Shown here: positions 1 to 8,337 of the stretch, piece by piece
Layout of the letters: every line of letters starts with the position of its first letter
Position numbering within the stretch: position 1 is the stretch's first letter
Source: JAGNZR01 sp051659505
Lineage (GTDB): Bacteria > Fusobacteriota > Fusobacteriia > Fusobacteriales > Fusobacteriaceae
NCBI GenBank assembly: GCA_051659505.1
Contig: JBOFOQ010000012.1
Coordinates: 1 to 45,249, forward strand
DNA: 45,249 nt
Direction: 5' to 3'
Made by a program: the position numbers and the translations under genes
The notes under the pieces: generated by a model
Databases searched by the model: none
What the model saw: only the letters and a program-made list of their open reading frames with translations
Told to the model about the DNA's origin: nothing

Positions 1-1
1 C

Positions 2-121
2 TCAATACAAAATATTAAGCGAATAAAAAAAGTAGCAAATGAAACTTTAAATAATATTCCAGTGCTATCTTCAGGAAACGTAAATCAATTATATAAAACT
101 ATGCAAGGAATAAGAGGTTAA
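2..121 (+). CDS. 3' end of an unrecognised gene (partial)
   Basis: An open frame enters from the left edge and gives 39 residues (ending NQLYKTMQGIRG) before two consecutive TAA stops. It is lysine- and asparagine-rich, like the neighbouring genes, so it reads as genuine coding sequence. Too little is visible to assign a family. It is not obviously linked to the transketolase genes, which have their own promoter about 200 bases downstream. Confidence 0.45.
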   Translation, partial: SIQNIKRIKKVANETLNNIPVLSSGNVNQLYKTMQGIRG

Positions 122-140
122 TAATGTGATTAGAAAAAAA

Positions 141-172
141 CTGTAAAGCCTGATAAACATAAGGTTTTACAG
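141..172. other. 10-bp inverted repeat in the leader gap before transketolase
   Basis: The arms CTGTAAAGCC (141-150) and GGTTTTACAG (163-172) pair over 10 bp with one G-U pair and a 12-nt loop. A run of A lies just left of it, so on the - strand it would look like a terminator hairpin followed by T. On the + strand there is no T tract. The rest of 122-320 holds an AGGAGG at 232-237 with no convincing frame behind it (ATG at 252 stops after three codons), so I see no gene in this gap. Confidence 0.3.
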
Positions 173-320
173 CATTATAGAGCTATAAAAATTTGTCAAA
201 AGCAAAGTATATAAAAATAGACGAAAGTTAAGAGGAGGTAAAGACTATAGAATGGGGAGTTAAAAATTTTCTAAAAAATTTACCTACAAATACTTGACAC
301 TATCGTATAAATAGCTTTTC

Positions 321-350
321 TTGACATTAATAGAGGGTTAGGATTATAAT
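321..350 (+). promoter_or_regulatory. sigma-70-type promoter for the transketolase pair
   Basis: TTGACA (321-326), an 18-nt spacer and TATAAT (345-350), both perfect consensus boxes. Transcription would start near 357, giving a leader of about 30 nt that just accommodates the ribosome site at 373-380. A second TTGACA at 294-299 has no -10 box at a usable distance. Confidence 0.8.
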
Positions 351-385
351 TATAACAAGATAAAAAATTAATGAGAGGAGAAAAA

Positions 386-1213
386 ATGAGAGATATTAAA
401 ATGTTAAAAACAAATGCAAATGAAATAAGAAAATCTATCATTAAAATGGTTAGTAGCGCTAAATCAGGACATCCAGGAGGGTCGTTATCTGTGGCTGATA
501 TTTTATCAGTTCTGTATTTTTCAGAAATGAAAATAGATATAAAAAATCCTAAAGATCCTAATAGAGATAGATTAATTTTGTCTAAGGGGCATGCATCACC
601 TGCAATTTATGCAACATTAGCAGAAAAAGGTTTTTTTGATAAAGAGTTACTAATGAGTTTTAGAACATATGGTTCAATACTACAAGGTCATCCAGATATG
701 AGAAAAGTTCCAGGGATAGATATGTCAACAGGTTCTTTAGGTCAAGGGTTGTCCGTTGGAAATGGTATGGCTTTATCTGGAAGAATGTCAGGACAAGATT
801 ATAGAACTTATGTAATAATGGGCGACGGAGAAGTGCAAGAAGGGCAAGTTTGGGAAGCAGCAATGACTACAGCACACTATAAATTAGATAATGTTTGTGC
901 TATACTTGATAGCAATAATTTACAAATTGATGGAAATGTTGATAAAATAATGGGTGTAGAACCTCTTGATAAAAAATGGGAAGCATTTGGGTGGAATGTA
1001 ATAAAAATAGATGGGCATAATATGGAGAGCATTCTTTGTGGGTTGAAATTAGCTAAAGAGTGCAAAGGGAAACCAACACTTTTACTGGCTACTACAGTTA
1101 AAGGAAAAGGTGTTTCTTTTATGGAAAATGCATGTGAGTTTCACGGGGCAGCACCAAATGTTGAGCAAACAGAAAAAGCATTAGTTGAATTAAATAAAAC
1201 AATAATTGACTAA
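386..1213 (+). CDS. Transketolase, N-terminal (TPP-binding) subunit
   Basis: First half of a split transketolase, the thiamine diphosphate enzyme that moves two-carbon units in the non-oxidative pentose phosphate pathway. Visible motifs are SGHPGG (about residues 27-32), SKGHA (66-70), the TPP/Mg motif starting GDGE (146) and LDSNN (174-178). At 275 residues it is normal for the stand-alone N-terminal subunit of Firmicutes, archaea and Fusobacteria. I place the start at the ATG at 386 because GAGAGGAG (373-380) sits 5 nt before it; an in-frame ATG at 371 lies on top of that ribosome site. It pairs with the next gene to make the active enzyme, 21 nt apart under one promoter. Confidence 0.95.
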   Translation: MRDIKMLKTNANEIRKSIIKMVSSAKSGHPGGSLSVADILSVLYFSEMKIDIKNPKDPNRDRLILSKGHASPAIYATLAEKGFFDKELLMSFRTYGSILQGHPDMRKVPGIDMSTGSLGQGLSVGNGMALSGRMSGQDYRTYVIMGDGEVQEGQVWEAAMTTAHYKLDNVCAILDSNNLQIDGNVDKIMGVEPLDKKWEAFGWNVIKIDGHNMESILCGLKLAKECKGKPTLLLATTVKGKGVSFMENACEFHGAAPNVEQTEKALVELNKTIID

Positions 1214-1234
1214 ATTTAGGGAGGATAAAAAAAT

Positions 1235-2164
1235 ATGGCTAAGAAATCTACAAGACAAGCTTACGGAGAAGCTCTGGTTGAGCTTGGGAGAATAAATAAA
1301 GATGTGGTTGTATTAGATGCTGACCTAACGAAATCAACTAAAACAGCATTGTTTCAAAAAGAATTTCCAGAAAGACATATAAATGTAGGAATATCTGAAG
1401 CAGATATGGTTGGAACAGCAGCAGGAATAGCAACGTGTGGTAAAATAGCTTTTGCCTCTACCTTTGCAGTGTTTGCAGCAGGAAGAGCTTTTGATCAAAT
1501 AAGAAATACAGTTTGTTATCCTAAGCTAAATGTAAAAATAGCTCCTACTCATGCAGGAATTTCTGTGGGAGAAGACGGCGGATCACACCAATCAGTTGAA
1601 GATATGGCGCTTATGAGAGCTATACCAGGAATGGTTGTTCTTTCCCCCGCTGATGCAACGGAAACAAGAAAAATGGTTTTTGCAGCAGCAGAATATTTAG
1701 GTCCTGTGTATATAAGAATGGGAAGATTAGATACAGAAATACTTTTTGACGATTCCTATGATTTCCAAATTGGAATAGCAAATACAATAAAAGAAGGAAC
1801 TGATGTAAGTATAGTAGCAACAGGACTTATGGTAGAGCAGGCTCTAAAAGCTGCAGAGATACTAAAAAAAGAAAATATATCTGTAAGAGTAATTAATGTA
1901 GGGACAATAAAACCTTTAGATGGGGAAACAATATTAAAAGCGGCTCAAGAAACTAAATTTATTATAACAGCAGAAGAACATTCTGTTATAGGAGGATTAG
2001 GTTCTGCAGTATCAGAATTTTTAAGTGAAACTCACCCAACTTTAGTAAAAAAACTAGGAGTTTATGACAAATTTGGTCAAAGTGGAAAAGGTGAAGAACT
2101 TTTAATAAAATATGAGCTAACAGCAGAAAAATTAGTAAGTATGGTAAAAGAAAACTTGAAATAA
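1235..2164 (+). CDS. Transketolase, C-terminal subunit
   Basis: Second half of the split transketolase (309 residues), carrying the pyrimidine-binding domain and C-terminal domain. ISEADM holds the conserved Glu (about residue 55) that activates the TPP aminopyrimidine ring, followed by the loop GEDGGSHQSVED (112-123) and a typical LSPAD stretch. A DXS-like single-chain enzyme is excluded because the TPP-binding half is the separate upstream gene. GGGAGG lies about 9 nt before the ATG. A strong terminator follows directly, so the two genes form a bicistronic unit. Confidence 0.95.
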   Translation: MAKKSTRQAYGEALVELGRINKDVVVLDADLTKSTKTALFQKEFPERHINVGISEADMVGTAAGIATCGKIAFASTFAVFAAGRAFDQIRNTVCYPKLNVKIAPTHAGISVGEDGGSHQSVEDMALMRAIPGMVVLSPADATETRKMVFAAAEYLGPVYIRMGRLDTEILFDDSYDFQIGIANTIKEGTDVSIVATGLMVEQALKAAEILKKENISVRVINVGTIKPLDGETILKAAQETKFIITAEEHSVIGGLGSAVSEFLSETHPTLVKKLGVYDKFGQSGKGEELLIKYELTAEKLVSMVKENLK

Positions 2165-2171
2165 AATAGTT

Positions 2172-2213
2172 AATAGTGATAAAGGCGAACTTTGTTTCGC
2201 CTTTATCACTATT
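2172..2213 (+). terminator. Rho-independent terminator after transketolase
   Basis: A 17-bp perfect stem (2172-2188 with 2197-2213) closes an 8-nt loop, with a modest T-rich tail (ATATTTC). It isolates the transketolase operon from ftsX, so no ftsE-like gene is cotranscribed from upstream. Confidence 0.85.
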
Positions 2214-2239
2214 ATATTTCATAAAAAAGGAGATTAGTT

Positions 2240-3037
2240 ATGGTGTTTCAAAAAAAAACTAAAAACTTTATAGCTTTAATTTATATATTTTTTATTTTTA
2301 GTTTATTTATCTCACTTTTTTTAAATCTAAATGAGGCTAGAAAAAAAATATCTAATAGTAGTTTTATTCAAATAGAACTAGTGTCAAAAATTAACTCTCA
2401 GGATTTAGAAAAACTAGAAAAAAAAATACTAGAGTTGAAAGAAGTAAAAAAAGTAAGATATTACTCAAAAGAAGAATCTCTTAAAAATTTGATTAAAGAG
2501 CTAGAAATATCGATCTCAGAGGCAAGTAATCCTCTATCAGACATAATTATAGTAAATGTAAGTGATTTAGAAAATGCAAAAATTATAACAGAAAAACTAG
2601 AAGTGGAAAAAAATATTTCTACTATACATATAGATGAAAACTTTATAATGAATAATGAACAAAAATTAAAAATAATAAAAATGGAAATAGTAGCAACAAT
2701 ATTTTTAATGTTAGTTCCAATTATAATTTTAATAGTAAAACTATATAGTGATATGGTAGAAAATAATTATATATATTATTACTTAACCTCTAAAAAAAGA
2801 AATGATTTAAAAAAGAAAGCTAAAAGAATTTCTGCTATACCAATAGCAGTTTCAGCTATTATAGGGACATTATCATATGTTAATTTTTATTATATTTTTA
2901 GAAATAGATTAAAAGCGTACGATTTTAATTTTTCCCTTGTATCTTCTGAGCAAGTTATATTAGTAACAGGAAGTATCTCTTTTTTAGTTGTTTTAGTTTG
3001 CTGGTTGAGACCTTTTGCAAAGAAAGAAGTTGATTAG
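2240..3037 (+). CDS. ftsX: Cell division protein FtsX
   Basis: FtsX is the membrane half of the FtsEX complex, which passes an ATP-driven signal from the divisome to peptidoglycan hydrolases. The 265-residue product has the expected topology: one TM helix near residues 10-28, a large extracytoplasmic domain (about 30-145, with the NPLSD stretch typical of the family), then three TM helices near 147-165, 199-218 and 240-258. AGGAG lies 8 nt before the ATG. The usual upstream partner ftsE is absent; a transketolase operon with terminator lies there instead. The next gene, an EnvC-like activator, starts 2 nt after the stop, which strongly supports this call despite a diverged sequence. Confidence 0.85.
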   Translation: MVFQKKTKNFIALIYIFFIFSLFISLFLNLNEARKKISNSSFIQIELVSKINSQDLEKLEKKILELKEVKKVRYYSKEESLKNLIKELEISISEASNPLSDIIIVNVSDLENAKIITEKLEVEKNISTIHIDENFIMNNEQKLKIIKMEIVATIFLMLVPIIILIVKLYSDMVENNYIYYYLTSKKRNDLKKKAKRISAIPIAVSAIIGTLSYVNFYYIFRNRLKAYDFNFSLVSSEQVILVTGSISFLVVLVCWLRPFAKKEVD

Positions 3038-3039
3038 TA

Positions 3040-4158
3040 ATGAATAAAAAAAAATTCAAAGAAATAGCTAAAATCATGATAATGTTGATTTTTTTTCAAA
3101 ATAATTTATATGGAAAACAAAAAAGTGTTACAGAACTAAAAAAAAATGTAACTAAGATAGAAAGTACAATAAAAACAAAAAATATAAGAATAAATAAAAT
3201 TGCTACAGAAAAAAATACCATAGAAAAACAAATAGAAAAAAATGAAGAAGAGATAAAAGAAGTGAGAAATGAAAGAGAAAAAATATTGGAAGAAATAAGG
3301 AGAGTAACTAAAAACATAGATTATTCTCAAAAAAATTTAGTGATAAGTTCCAAAGAGTTATTGAGAACTAAGCATGAAAATAGTGCTAAAGTAAAGGCTT
3401 GGAATAGATTTGCTATTTCTAAAGAAAAAATGGAAATATCTCCTCAAAATAAAGTGTCGTTTAAAAATGTAATAATAACTGATTTTAATAAAATAGAAAG
3501 AGTTGAAAATGTTCAAGAAAATATAAAAAAAGCAACAGTTGATGTTGGGAAAGAAAAAAAAGAATTAGTGAGATTACAAAATAAAATAAGTGAAAATGCT
3601 AAGTCTTTAGATGATAAAATAAAAAATCAAGAACTGCTTATAAAAAAATTAAATACAGAAAAAAATACTCATGAAAAATCTATAAAAAATTTATTAAGAG
3701 AAAAAATAAGAATAGAACAAGCTATAGGGAAAATAATATCCGAAAGAACTAAAGTAGATAAAAAAATAAACTTAACAACTGCTCAATCTAAAGTTGGAAA
3801 AATATCTCAGCCAATAAAAGGAAAAATCATAACTAGATATGGACAAAAGAAAAATGGAATAGTAAGTAACGGAATGGAAATAAGAGGGACTCTAGGTTTA
3901 GAGATTAACTCTACTGGAGCAGGAAAAGTTATTTATTCTGATATATTTGTAGGTTTAGGTACTGTAGTTATGATAGATTATGGAAGTAATTTAATAGGTG
4001 TTTATGGAAACTTAATATCGTCAAATGTAAAAATGGGTCAAGTGGTAAAAAAAGGTCAGAATATAGGAATTTTAGGGTATTCTAATGACTCACAACCAGA
4101 CCTATACTATGAACTGAGATTTAAATTAAAGGCTATAAATCCAGAAAAATTCTTTTAA
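3040..4158 (+). CDS. envC: EnvC-like murein hydrolase activator (coiled coil + degenerate LytM/M23)
   Basis: Exported protein of 372 residues. It has an N-terminal signal segment (KIMIMLIFFQNNLYG, about 11-25), a long Lys/Glu-rich coiled coil (about 27-235) and a C-terminal LytM/peptidase M23 fold (about 254-372). The zinc ligands of active M23 enzymes are all replaced: the HxGxD site reads S276..E280, the HG site Y314, the YAHL site N324 (YGNL) and the HLH site D354/Y356. That pattern defines the EnvC/NlpD class, which activates amidases rather than cutting peptidoglycan itself. The gene starts 2 nt after ftsX, and EnvC is the known periplasmic partner of FtsX. Which amidase it activates is not shown here. 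Confidence 0.87.
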   Translation: MNKKKFKEIAKIMIMLIFFQNNLYGKQKSVTELKKNVTKIESTIKTKNIRINKIATEKNTIEKQIEKNEEEIKEVRNEREKILEEIRRVTKNIDYSQKNLVISSKELLRTKHENSAKVKAWNRFAISKEKMEISPQNKVSFKNVIITDFNKIERVENVQENIKKATVDVGKEKKELVRLQNKISENAKSLDDKIKNQELLIKKLNTEKNTHEKSIKNLLREKIRIEQAIGKIISERTKVDKKINLTTAQSKVGKISQPIKGKIITRYGQKKNGIVSNGMEIRGTLGLEINSTGAGKVIYSDIFVGLGTVVMIDYGSNLIGVYGNLISSNVKMGQVVKKGQNIGILGYSNDSQPDLYYELRFKLKAINPEKFF

Positions 4159-4174
4159 AATAGGGGGTAAAAAT

Positions 4175-4978
4175 TTGAAAAAATGTTGTATATTTTATAA
4201 TAATGAGAAGGAACTAGCTAAAGAATTTCATAAAAAAGTATACGCCTATTTAATAGAAAAAAATGTGGAAATAGTATCTCATGAAAAAATTAAAATAGCT
4301 GATTTTGCTATTGTTATTGGTGGGGACGGAACATTACTCCGTGCTTCTAAAGAGATAATACAAAATGAAAATATTCATGTAATAGCTATAAATGCAGGAA
4401 GTTTAGGATTTTTAACAGAAATAAAAATGAGTAAGGCAATTATTGTTATTGAAAGATATTTAATGGGTAAGTTTAGGGTAAAAAGTAGAGAATTTTTAGA
4501 AGTAAAAATAGGAGAAAAAAAATATGATGTTCTTAATGAAGTTGTAATCTCAAAAGGTGGAGTTATGACTAAGCTATTAAGAATAGGGATATACTCTAAT
4601 AAAGAATACATGAATACATATAGAGCTGACGGAGTTATAATTTGTACTCCTACAGGGTCAACAGCCTATTCACTAGCAGCAGGAGGTCCTATTGTAGTTC
4701 CTAGCCTAAGAGGGATAATAATAACACCAATTGCACCTCATAATTTAAATACAAGACCTGTGGTAATAGACGGCAATGAAAAGCTAACAGTCAAAATAGA
4801 AGATGAAGATAGAATTGGATATGCAGTTTTAGATGGCGAAACTTGTGCAAAAATCAATTATAATGACATAGTCTATATTAGATTTTCAGGCAAGAAATTA
4901 AATTTAGTTTTACCAGAGGATTTAAGTTATTATGCTATGCTTAGAGAAACTCTAAAATGGGGAGATAATCTATGTTAA
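4175..4978 (+). CDS. nadK: NAD kinase
   Basis: Phosphorylates NAD to NADP. The 267-residue protein has the signature GGDGT (49-53), NAGSLGFL, and TPTGSTAYSLAAGGP in the C-terminal all-beta domain. Translation begins at TTG (4175), with GGGGG at 4163-4167 as the ribosome site; no ATG fits upstream of the GGDGT domain. Its end overlaps recN by 7 nt, the common nadK-recN arrangement, implying translational coupling. Confidence 0.95.
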   Translation: MKKCCIFYNNEKELAKEFHKKVYAYLIEKNVEIVSHEKIKIADFAIVIGGDGTLLRASKEIIQNENIHVIAINAGSLGFLTEIKMSKAIIVIERYLMGKFRVKSREFLEVKIGEKKYDVLNEVVISKGGVMTKLLRIGIYSNKEYMNTYRADGVIICTPTGSTAYSLAAGGPIVVPSLRGIIITPIAPHNLNTRPVVIDGNEKLTVKIEDEDRIGYAVLDGETCAKINYNDIVYIRFSGKKLNLVLPEDLSYYAMLRETLKWGDNLC

Positions 4979-6633
4979 GAGAATTAAAGATAGAAAATTT
5001 AGCGATTATAGACAAATTAGATTTAGAATTTGAAGATGGACTAATAGCTTTAACAGGGGAAACTGGAGCAGGAAAATCTATAATAATAGAGGGGATAAAT
5101 CTTTTAATTGGAGAAAAAGCTAGTGTAGACATGATTAGAGATGGAAGTGAAACTTTGTTAGCACAAGGTGTTTTTGAAGTTACACTAGATCAAAGCTTGG
5201 AACTAGAAAATAAAGGTATTGAGATAGAAGGGAACGAAGTTATAGTAAGACGAAGCTTAGATAGAAGCGGAAGAGGAAAGGCTTTTGTAAATGGAGTTAG
5301 AATTCCTATGACTAGTTTAAAAGAAATTATGTCTACACTAGTTGATATTGTAGGTCAGCATTCACATCAAATGTTACTTACAAAATCAAATCATATAAAA
5401 TTATTAGATAAATTTCTAGGGGAAACAGGAAAAGTTCTTAAGTTGAAAATTGCTGATTATTATGATAAATATACTACTGTTACAAATAAAATTTCAGAAA
5501 TTGAAACTTTAAAAAAAGAAATATCTGAAAAACGTGAATTTTATGAATTTCAACTGGAAGAAATTCTAAGAATTAATCCTGTTGTAGGAGAGGATATAAA
5601 ACTAGAAGAAGAGTATAAAATACTCTTTAATGCTGGAAAAATAAAGGAAAAACTTCAAAGTTCAGAAGTTGCATTAAAAGAAGGGGAATTAAATGCTCTT
5701 ACTTTTATACATAGTTCAAAAAAATCACTAGAGCTTCTATGTAAATATGGTTTAGAATTTAAAGATGTATTTGAGAGATTGGATAAAATATATTATGAGT
5801 TAGAAGACATAACAAATAGTATTAATTCTATAAATAATGAGATAGAATCAGATGATAATAAGCTAGAAAAGGTTATCATAAGGTTAGATGAAATAAATAA
5901 ATTAAAATTAAAATATGGAAGTACTGTTGAGCAAATAGTAGAGCATAAAGATAAGATAAGTTCTCAGCTAAATTTATTAGAAGAGAATAATTTTGAATTA
6001 AAATCTTTAGTAAAAGAAAAAGAAAAAATTCAAGAAGAGTATTATATAAAAGCAGAAGAATTAACAAAGTTAAGAAAGCTAAAAGGTGATGAGATTGAAA
6101 AAAACCTTAAATCAGAATTAACATTCTTAAGTATGAAAGAAGCTGAATTTAGTATTAACTATGAAAAAATTAAAGGAATAAGTGTAAATGGTGTAGATTC
6201 AGTAGAGTTTTTTATCTCAACTAATATGGGGCAAACAGCTAAACCATTATGGAAAATAGCTTCAGGTGGAGAGGTAAGTAGAATAATGCTAGCACTTAAA
6301 GTTATTTTTTCAGAAGTAGATGATATTGCTATGTTACTCTTTGATGAAATTGATTCTGGGGTAGGAGGGGAAACAGTAAAGAAAATTGCTGATAAACTTA
6401 AAGAGATTGGAGATAATTCTCAAGTAATTTGCATAACTCATTCTCCAGTGATTGCTTCAAAATCGAAACAACAATTTTATATAGAGAAAAAAAATATAAA
6501 GGGAAAAACTATTAGTTCTGTGAAAGTGTTAAATGAAGAAGAAAGAATCCAAGAAATAGCTAGAATGCTTGCTGGAAACGAGGCTTCAGATGCAGTTATA
6601 AATCATGCTAAGGAGCTTTTAAATGTTAGATAA
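4972..6633 (+). CDS. recN: DNA repair protein RecN
   Basis: SMC-like ATPase that acts at DNA double-strand breaks. It has a Walker A motif GETGAGKS (29-36), central coiled-coil arms (about 150-370), the ABC signature region ASGGEVSR, Walker B LLFDEID and the H-loop THSP near the C terminus. At 553 residues it is of normal family length. It overlaps nadK at its start, and the next gene overlaps its 3' end by 11 nt. Confidence 0.96.
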   Translation: MLRELKIENLAIIDKLDLEFEDGLIALTGETGAGKSIIIEGINLLIGEKASVDMIRDGSETLLAQGVFEVTLDQSLELENKGIEIEGNEVIVRRSLDRSGRGKAFVNGVRIPMTSLKEIMSTLVDIVGQHSHQMLLTKSNHIKLLDKFLGETGKVLKLKIADYYDKYTTVTNKISEIETLKKEISEKREFYEFQLEEILRINPVVGEDIKLEEEYKILFNAGKIKEKLQSSEVALKEGELNALTFIHSSKKSLELLCKYGLEFKDVFERLDKIYYELEDITNSINSINNEIESDDNKLEKVIIRLDEINKLKLKYGSTVEQIVEHKDKISSQLNLLEENNFELKSLVKEKEKIQEEYYIKAEELTKLRKLKGDEIEKNLKSELTFLSMKEAEFSINYEKIKGISVNGVDSVEFFISTNMGQTAKPLWKIASGGEVSRIMLALKVIFSEVDDIAMLLFDEIDSGVGGETVKKIADKLKEIGDNSQVICITHSPVIASKSKQQFYIEKKNIKGKTISSVKVLNEEERIQEIARMLAGNEASDAVINHAKELLNVR

Positions 6634-7432
6634 TTCAAAAAAAATATTAGAAAGCTATACTCTTAATCTTATAAAAAAAGGAAGAGTTTCAAAAGAAACT
6701 ATAGAAATTTATAAAAATGAGATAGAGAGTTTTCTTAATTTTATTGGAAATGATGATATACTAAAAGTAAGTCCATTAAAAATACTGAACTATATTGAAT
6801 TTTTAAAAAAAAACTTTTCAGATAGTTCAGTGAAAAGACGGCTAGCTTCAGTAAATGGTTTTTTCAAATATCTACTTAAAAAAGAAAAAATAAACTCTAA
6901 TCCAATAGAAGGAATTAATGTAAAAATAGAGATTAAACCAATAAAATCAAAAGTTGAAATAAAGGAAATAGATTCTATTTTAGATTGTTGCCCAAAAGAC
7001 CCAAAAGGACAAAGAGACAAATTGATAATTGAGTTATTTAAAAGTAGTGGGTTAAAGATAAGCGAGATATTAGAAATAAAAACTTCTGATATTATAAAAA
7101 ATAAAGAGATTAATATATTGAAAAAAACAGGTAAAATAGTTATTAATTTAAATGAAAAAGAAACGGACTCTCTAAAAAAATTTATTGAAGAGTTTAGAAA
7201 TCAAATAGATGAAAAAAAAGAGAATTATCTTTTTAAAGAGTTAACTAGACAGAATTTCAGAGCAAGATTTATGAAATACTGTAAACTTGCAGGGATAGAA
7301 GGGCAAATATCACCTATTGAAATAAAAAAAACAGTAAAAAAACTTAATATAGCCAAAGAAAAAAGTGAATCTTCTAGCTACATAGATAGAATTAGAGATG
7401 TATATATGAAAATTGGAATAGGAGATGAGTAG
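6623..7432 (+). CDS. Degenerate XerC/XerD-like tyrosine recombinase, probably inactive
   Basis: The 269-residue protein shows an N-terminal SAM-like core-binding domain (about 1-90, with SSVKRRLASVNGFFKYLLKKE matching Xer proteins) and a reduced catalytic domain. Against XerD, the first catalytic Arg (TGLRVSEL) is Lys in SSGLKISEI, the HxxR motif (SPHVLRH) is IEIK in SPIEIKK, the second His (LGHS) is missing, and only a possible terminal Tyr (VYMKI) remains in a shortened C terminus. I infer a DNA-binding protein without recombinase activity. It overlaps recN and lies 2 nt before era, so it is an integrated operon member rather than a mobile-element gene. The frame is intact, which argues for retained function. 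Confidence 0.75.
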   Translation: MLDNSKKILESYTLNLIKKGRVSKETIEIYKNEIESFLNFIGNDDILKVSPLKILNYIEFLKKNFSDSSVKRRLASVNGFFKYLLKKEKINSNPIEGINVKIEIKPIKSKVEIKEIDSILDCCPKDPKGQRDKLIIELFKSSGLKISEILEIKTSDIIKNKEINILKKTGKIVINLNEKETDSLKKFIEEFRNQIDEKKENYLFKELTRQNFRARFMKYCKLAGIEGQISPIEIKKTVKKLNIAKEKSESSSYIDRIRDVYMKIGIGDE

Positions 7433-7434
7433 AA

Positions 7435-8328
7435 ATGAAAGCAGGATTTATAGCTGTAGTAGGAAGACCAAATGTAGGAAAATCCACTTTAATAAATAAA
7501 ATGGTTGCAGAAAAAGTTGCAATTGTATCAGATAAAGCAGGAACAACAAGAGATAACATAAAGGGAATATTAAACTTTAATGATAATCAATATATATTTA
7601 TAGATACTCCAGGAATTCATAAACCTAAACATCTTTTAGGAGAGCACATGACTAATAGTGCGGTTAAAGTCTTAAAAGATGTAGACGTAATCGTATTTAT
7701 GTTAGATGGAACCCAAGAAATAAGTACTGGTGATGAGTTTGTTATGGCAAGAGTTATGGAGGCAAAAAAAACTCCAAAAGTTTTATTAATAAATAAAATA
7801 GATAAATTAGATGATGAAGAGCTAATTTTGAAAAGAATAGAAATAAAAGAGAAATTAGGTGATTTTGATGCTGTTGTTGAGCTTTCAGGTTTATATTCAA
7901 TAGGTATCCCTAAATTATTAACAGCACTAGATCCATTTTTAGAAGAAGGAATCAAATATTATCCTGAAGATATGTACACAGATATGCCAATATATAGAAT
8001 AATAACTGAAGTAGTAAGAGAAAAAATTCTTCATAAAACAAGAGAAGAAATACCACATTCAGTGGCTATTGAAATTGTAAATGTAGAAAAAAGATCCAAT
8101 GGTAAAGATAAATTTGACATAAATATTTATGTGGAAAGAGATTCTCAAAAAGGGATTGTTATAGGAAAGAATGGTGCTCTATTAAAAGAGATTGGTTCTG
8201 AAGCGAGAAAAGATATTGAAACTCTTTTAGGGCAATCAATATATTTGAATCTTTGGGTTAAAGTTAAAGATGATTGGAGAAAGAAAAAACCATTTTTAAA
8301 AGAATTAGGTTACACATTTGAAGGATAA
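7435..8328 (+). CDS. era: GTPase Era
   Basis: Essential GTPase that helps mature 16S rRNA and assemble the 30S subunit. It has P-loop GRPNVGKS (10-17), TTRD switch I, DTPG, NKID and a C-terminal KH domain with VIGKNGALLKEIG. The length of 297 residues is typical. It is the third gene of the tightly packed recN-xer-era-rluD run. Confidence 0.97.
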   Translation: MKAGFIAVVGRPNVGKSTLINKMVAEKVAIVSDKAGTTRDNIKGILNFNDNQYIFIDTPGIHKPKHLLGEHMTNSAVKVLKDVDVIVFMLDGTQEISTGDEFVMARVMEAKKTPKVLLINKIDKLDDEELILKRIEIKEKLGDFDAVVELSGLYSIGIPKLLTALDPFLEEGIKYYPEDMYTDMPIYRIITEVVREKILHKTREEIPHSVAIEIVNVEKRSNGKDKFDINIYVERDSQKGIVIGKNGALLKEIGSEARKDIETLLGQSIYLNLWVKVKDDWRKKKPFLKELGYTFEG

Positions 8329-8337
8329 GAGGTTATA

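Noticed and set aside
6623..7432. Mobile-element integrase
   Set aside because: No att sites, transposon ends or cargo; it is nested in a housekeeping operon and lacks the catalytic residues.
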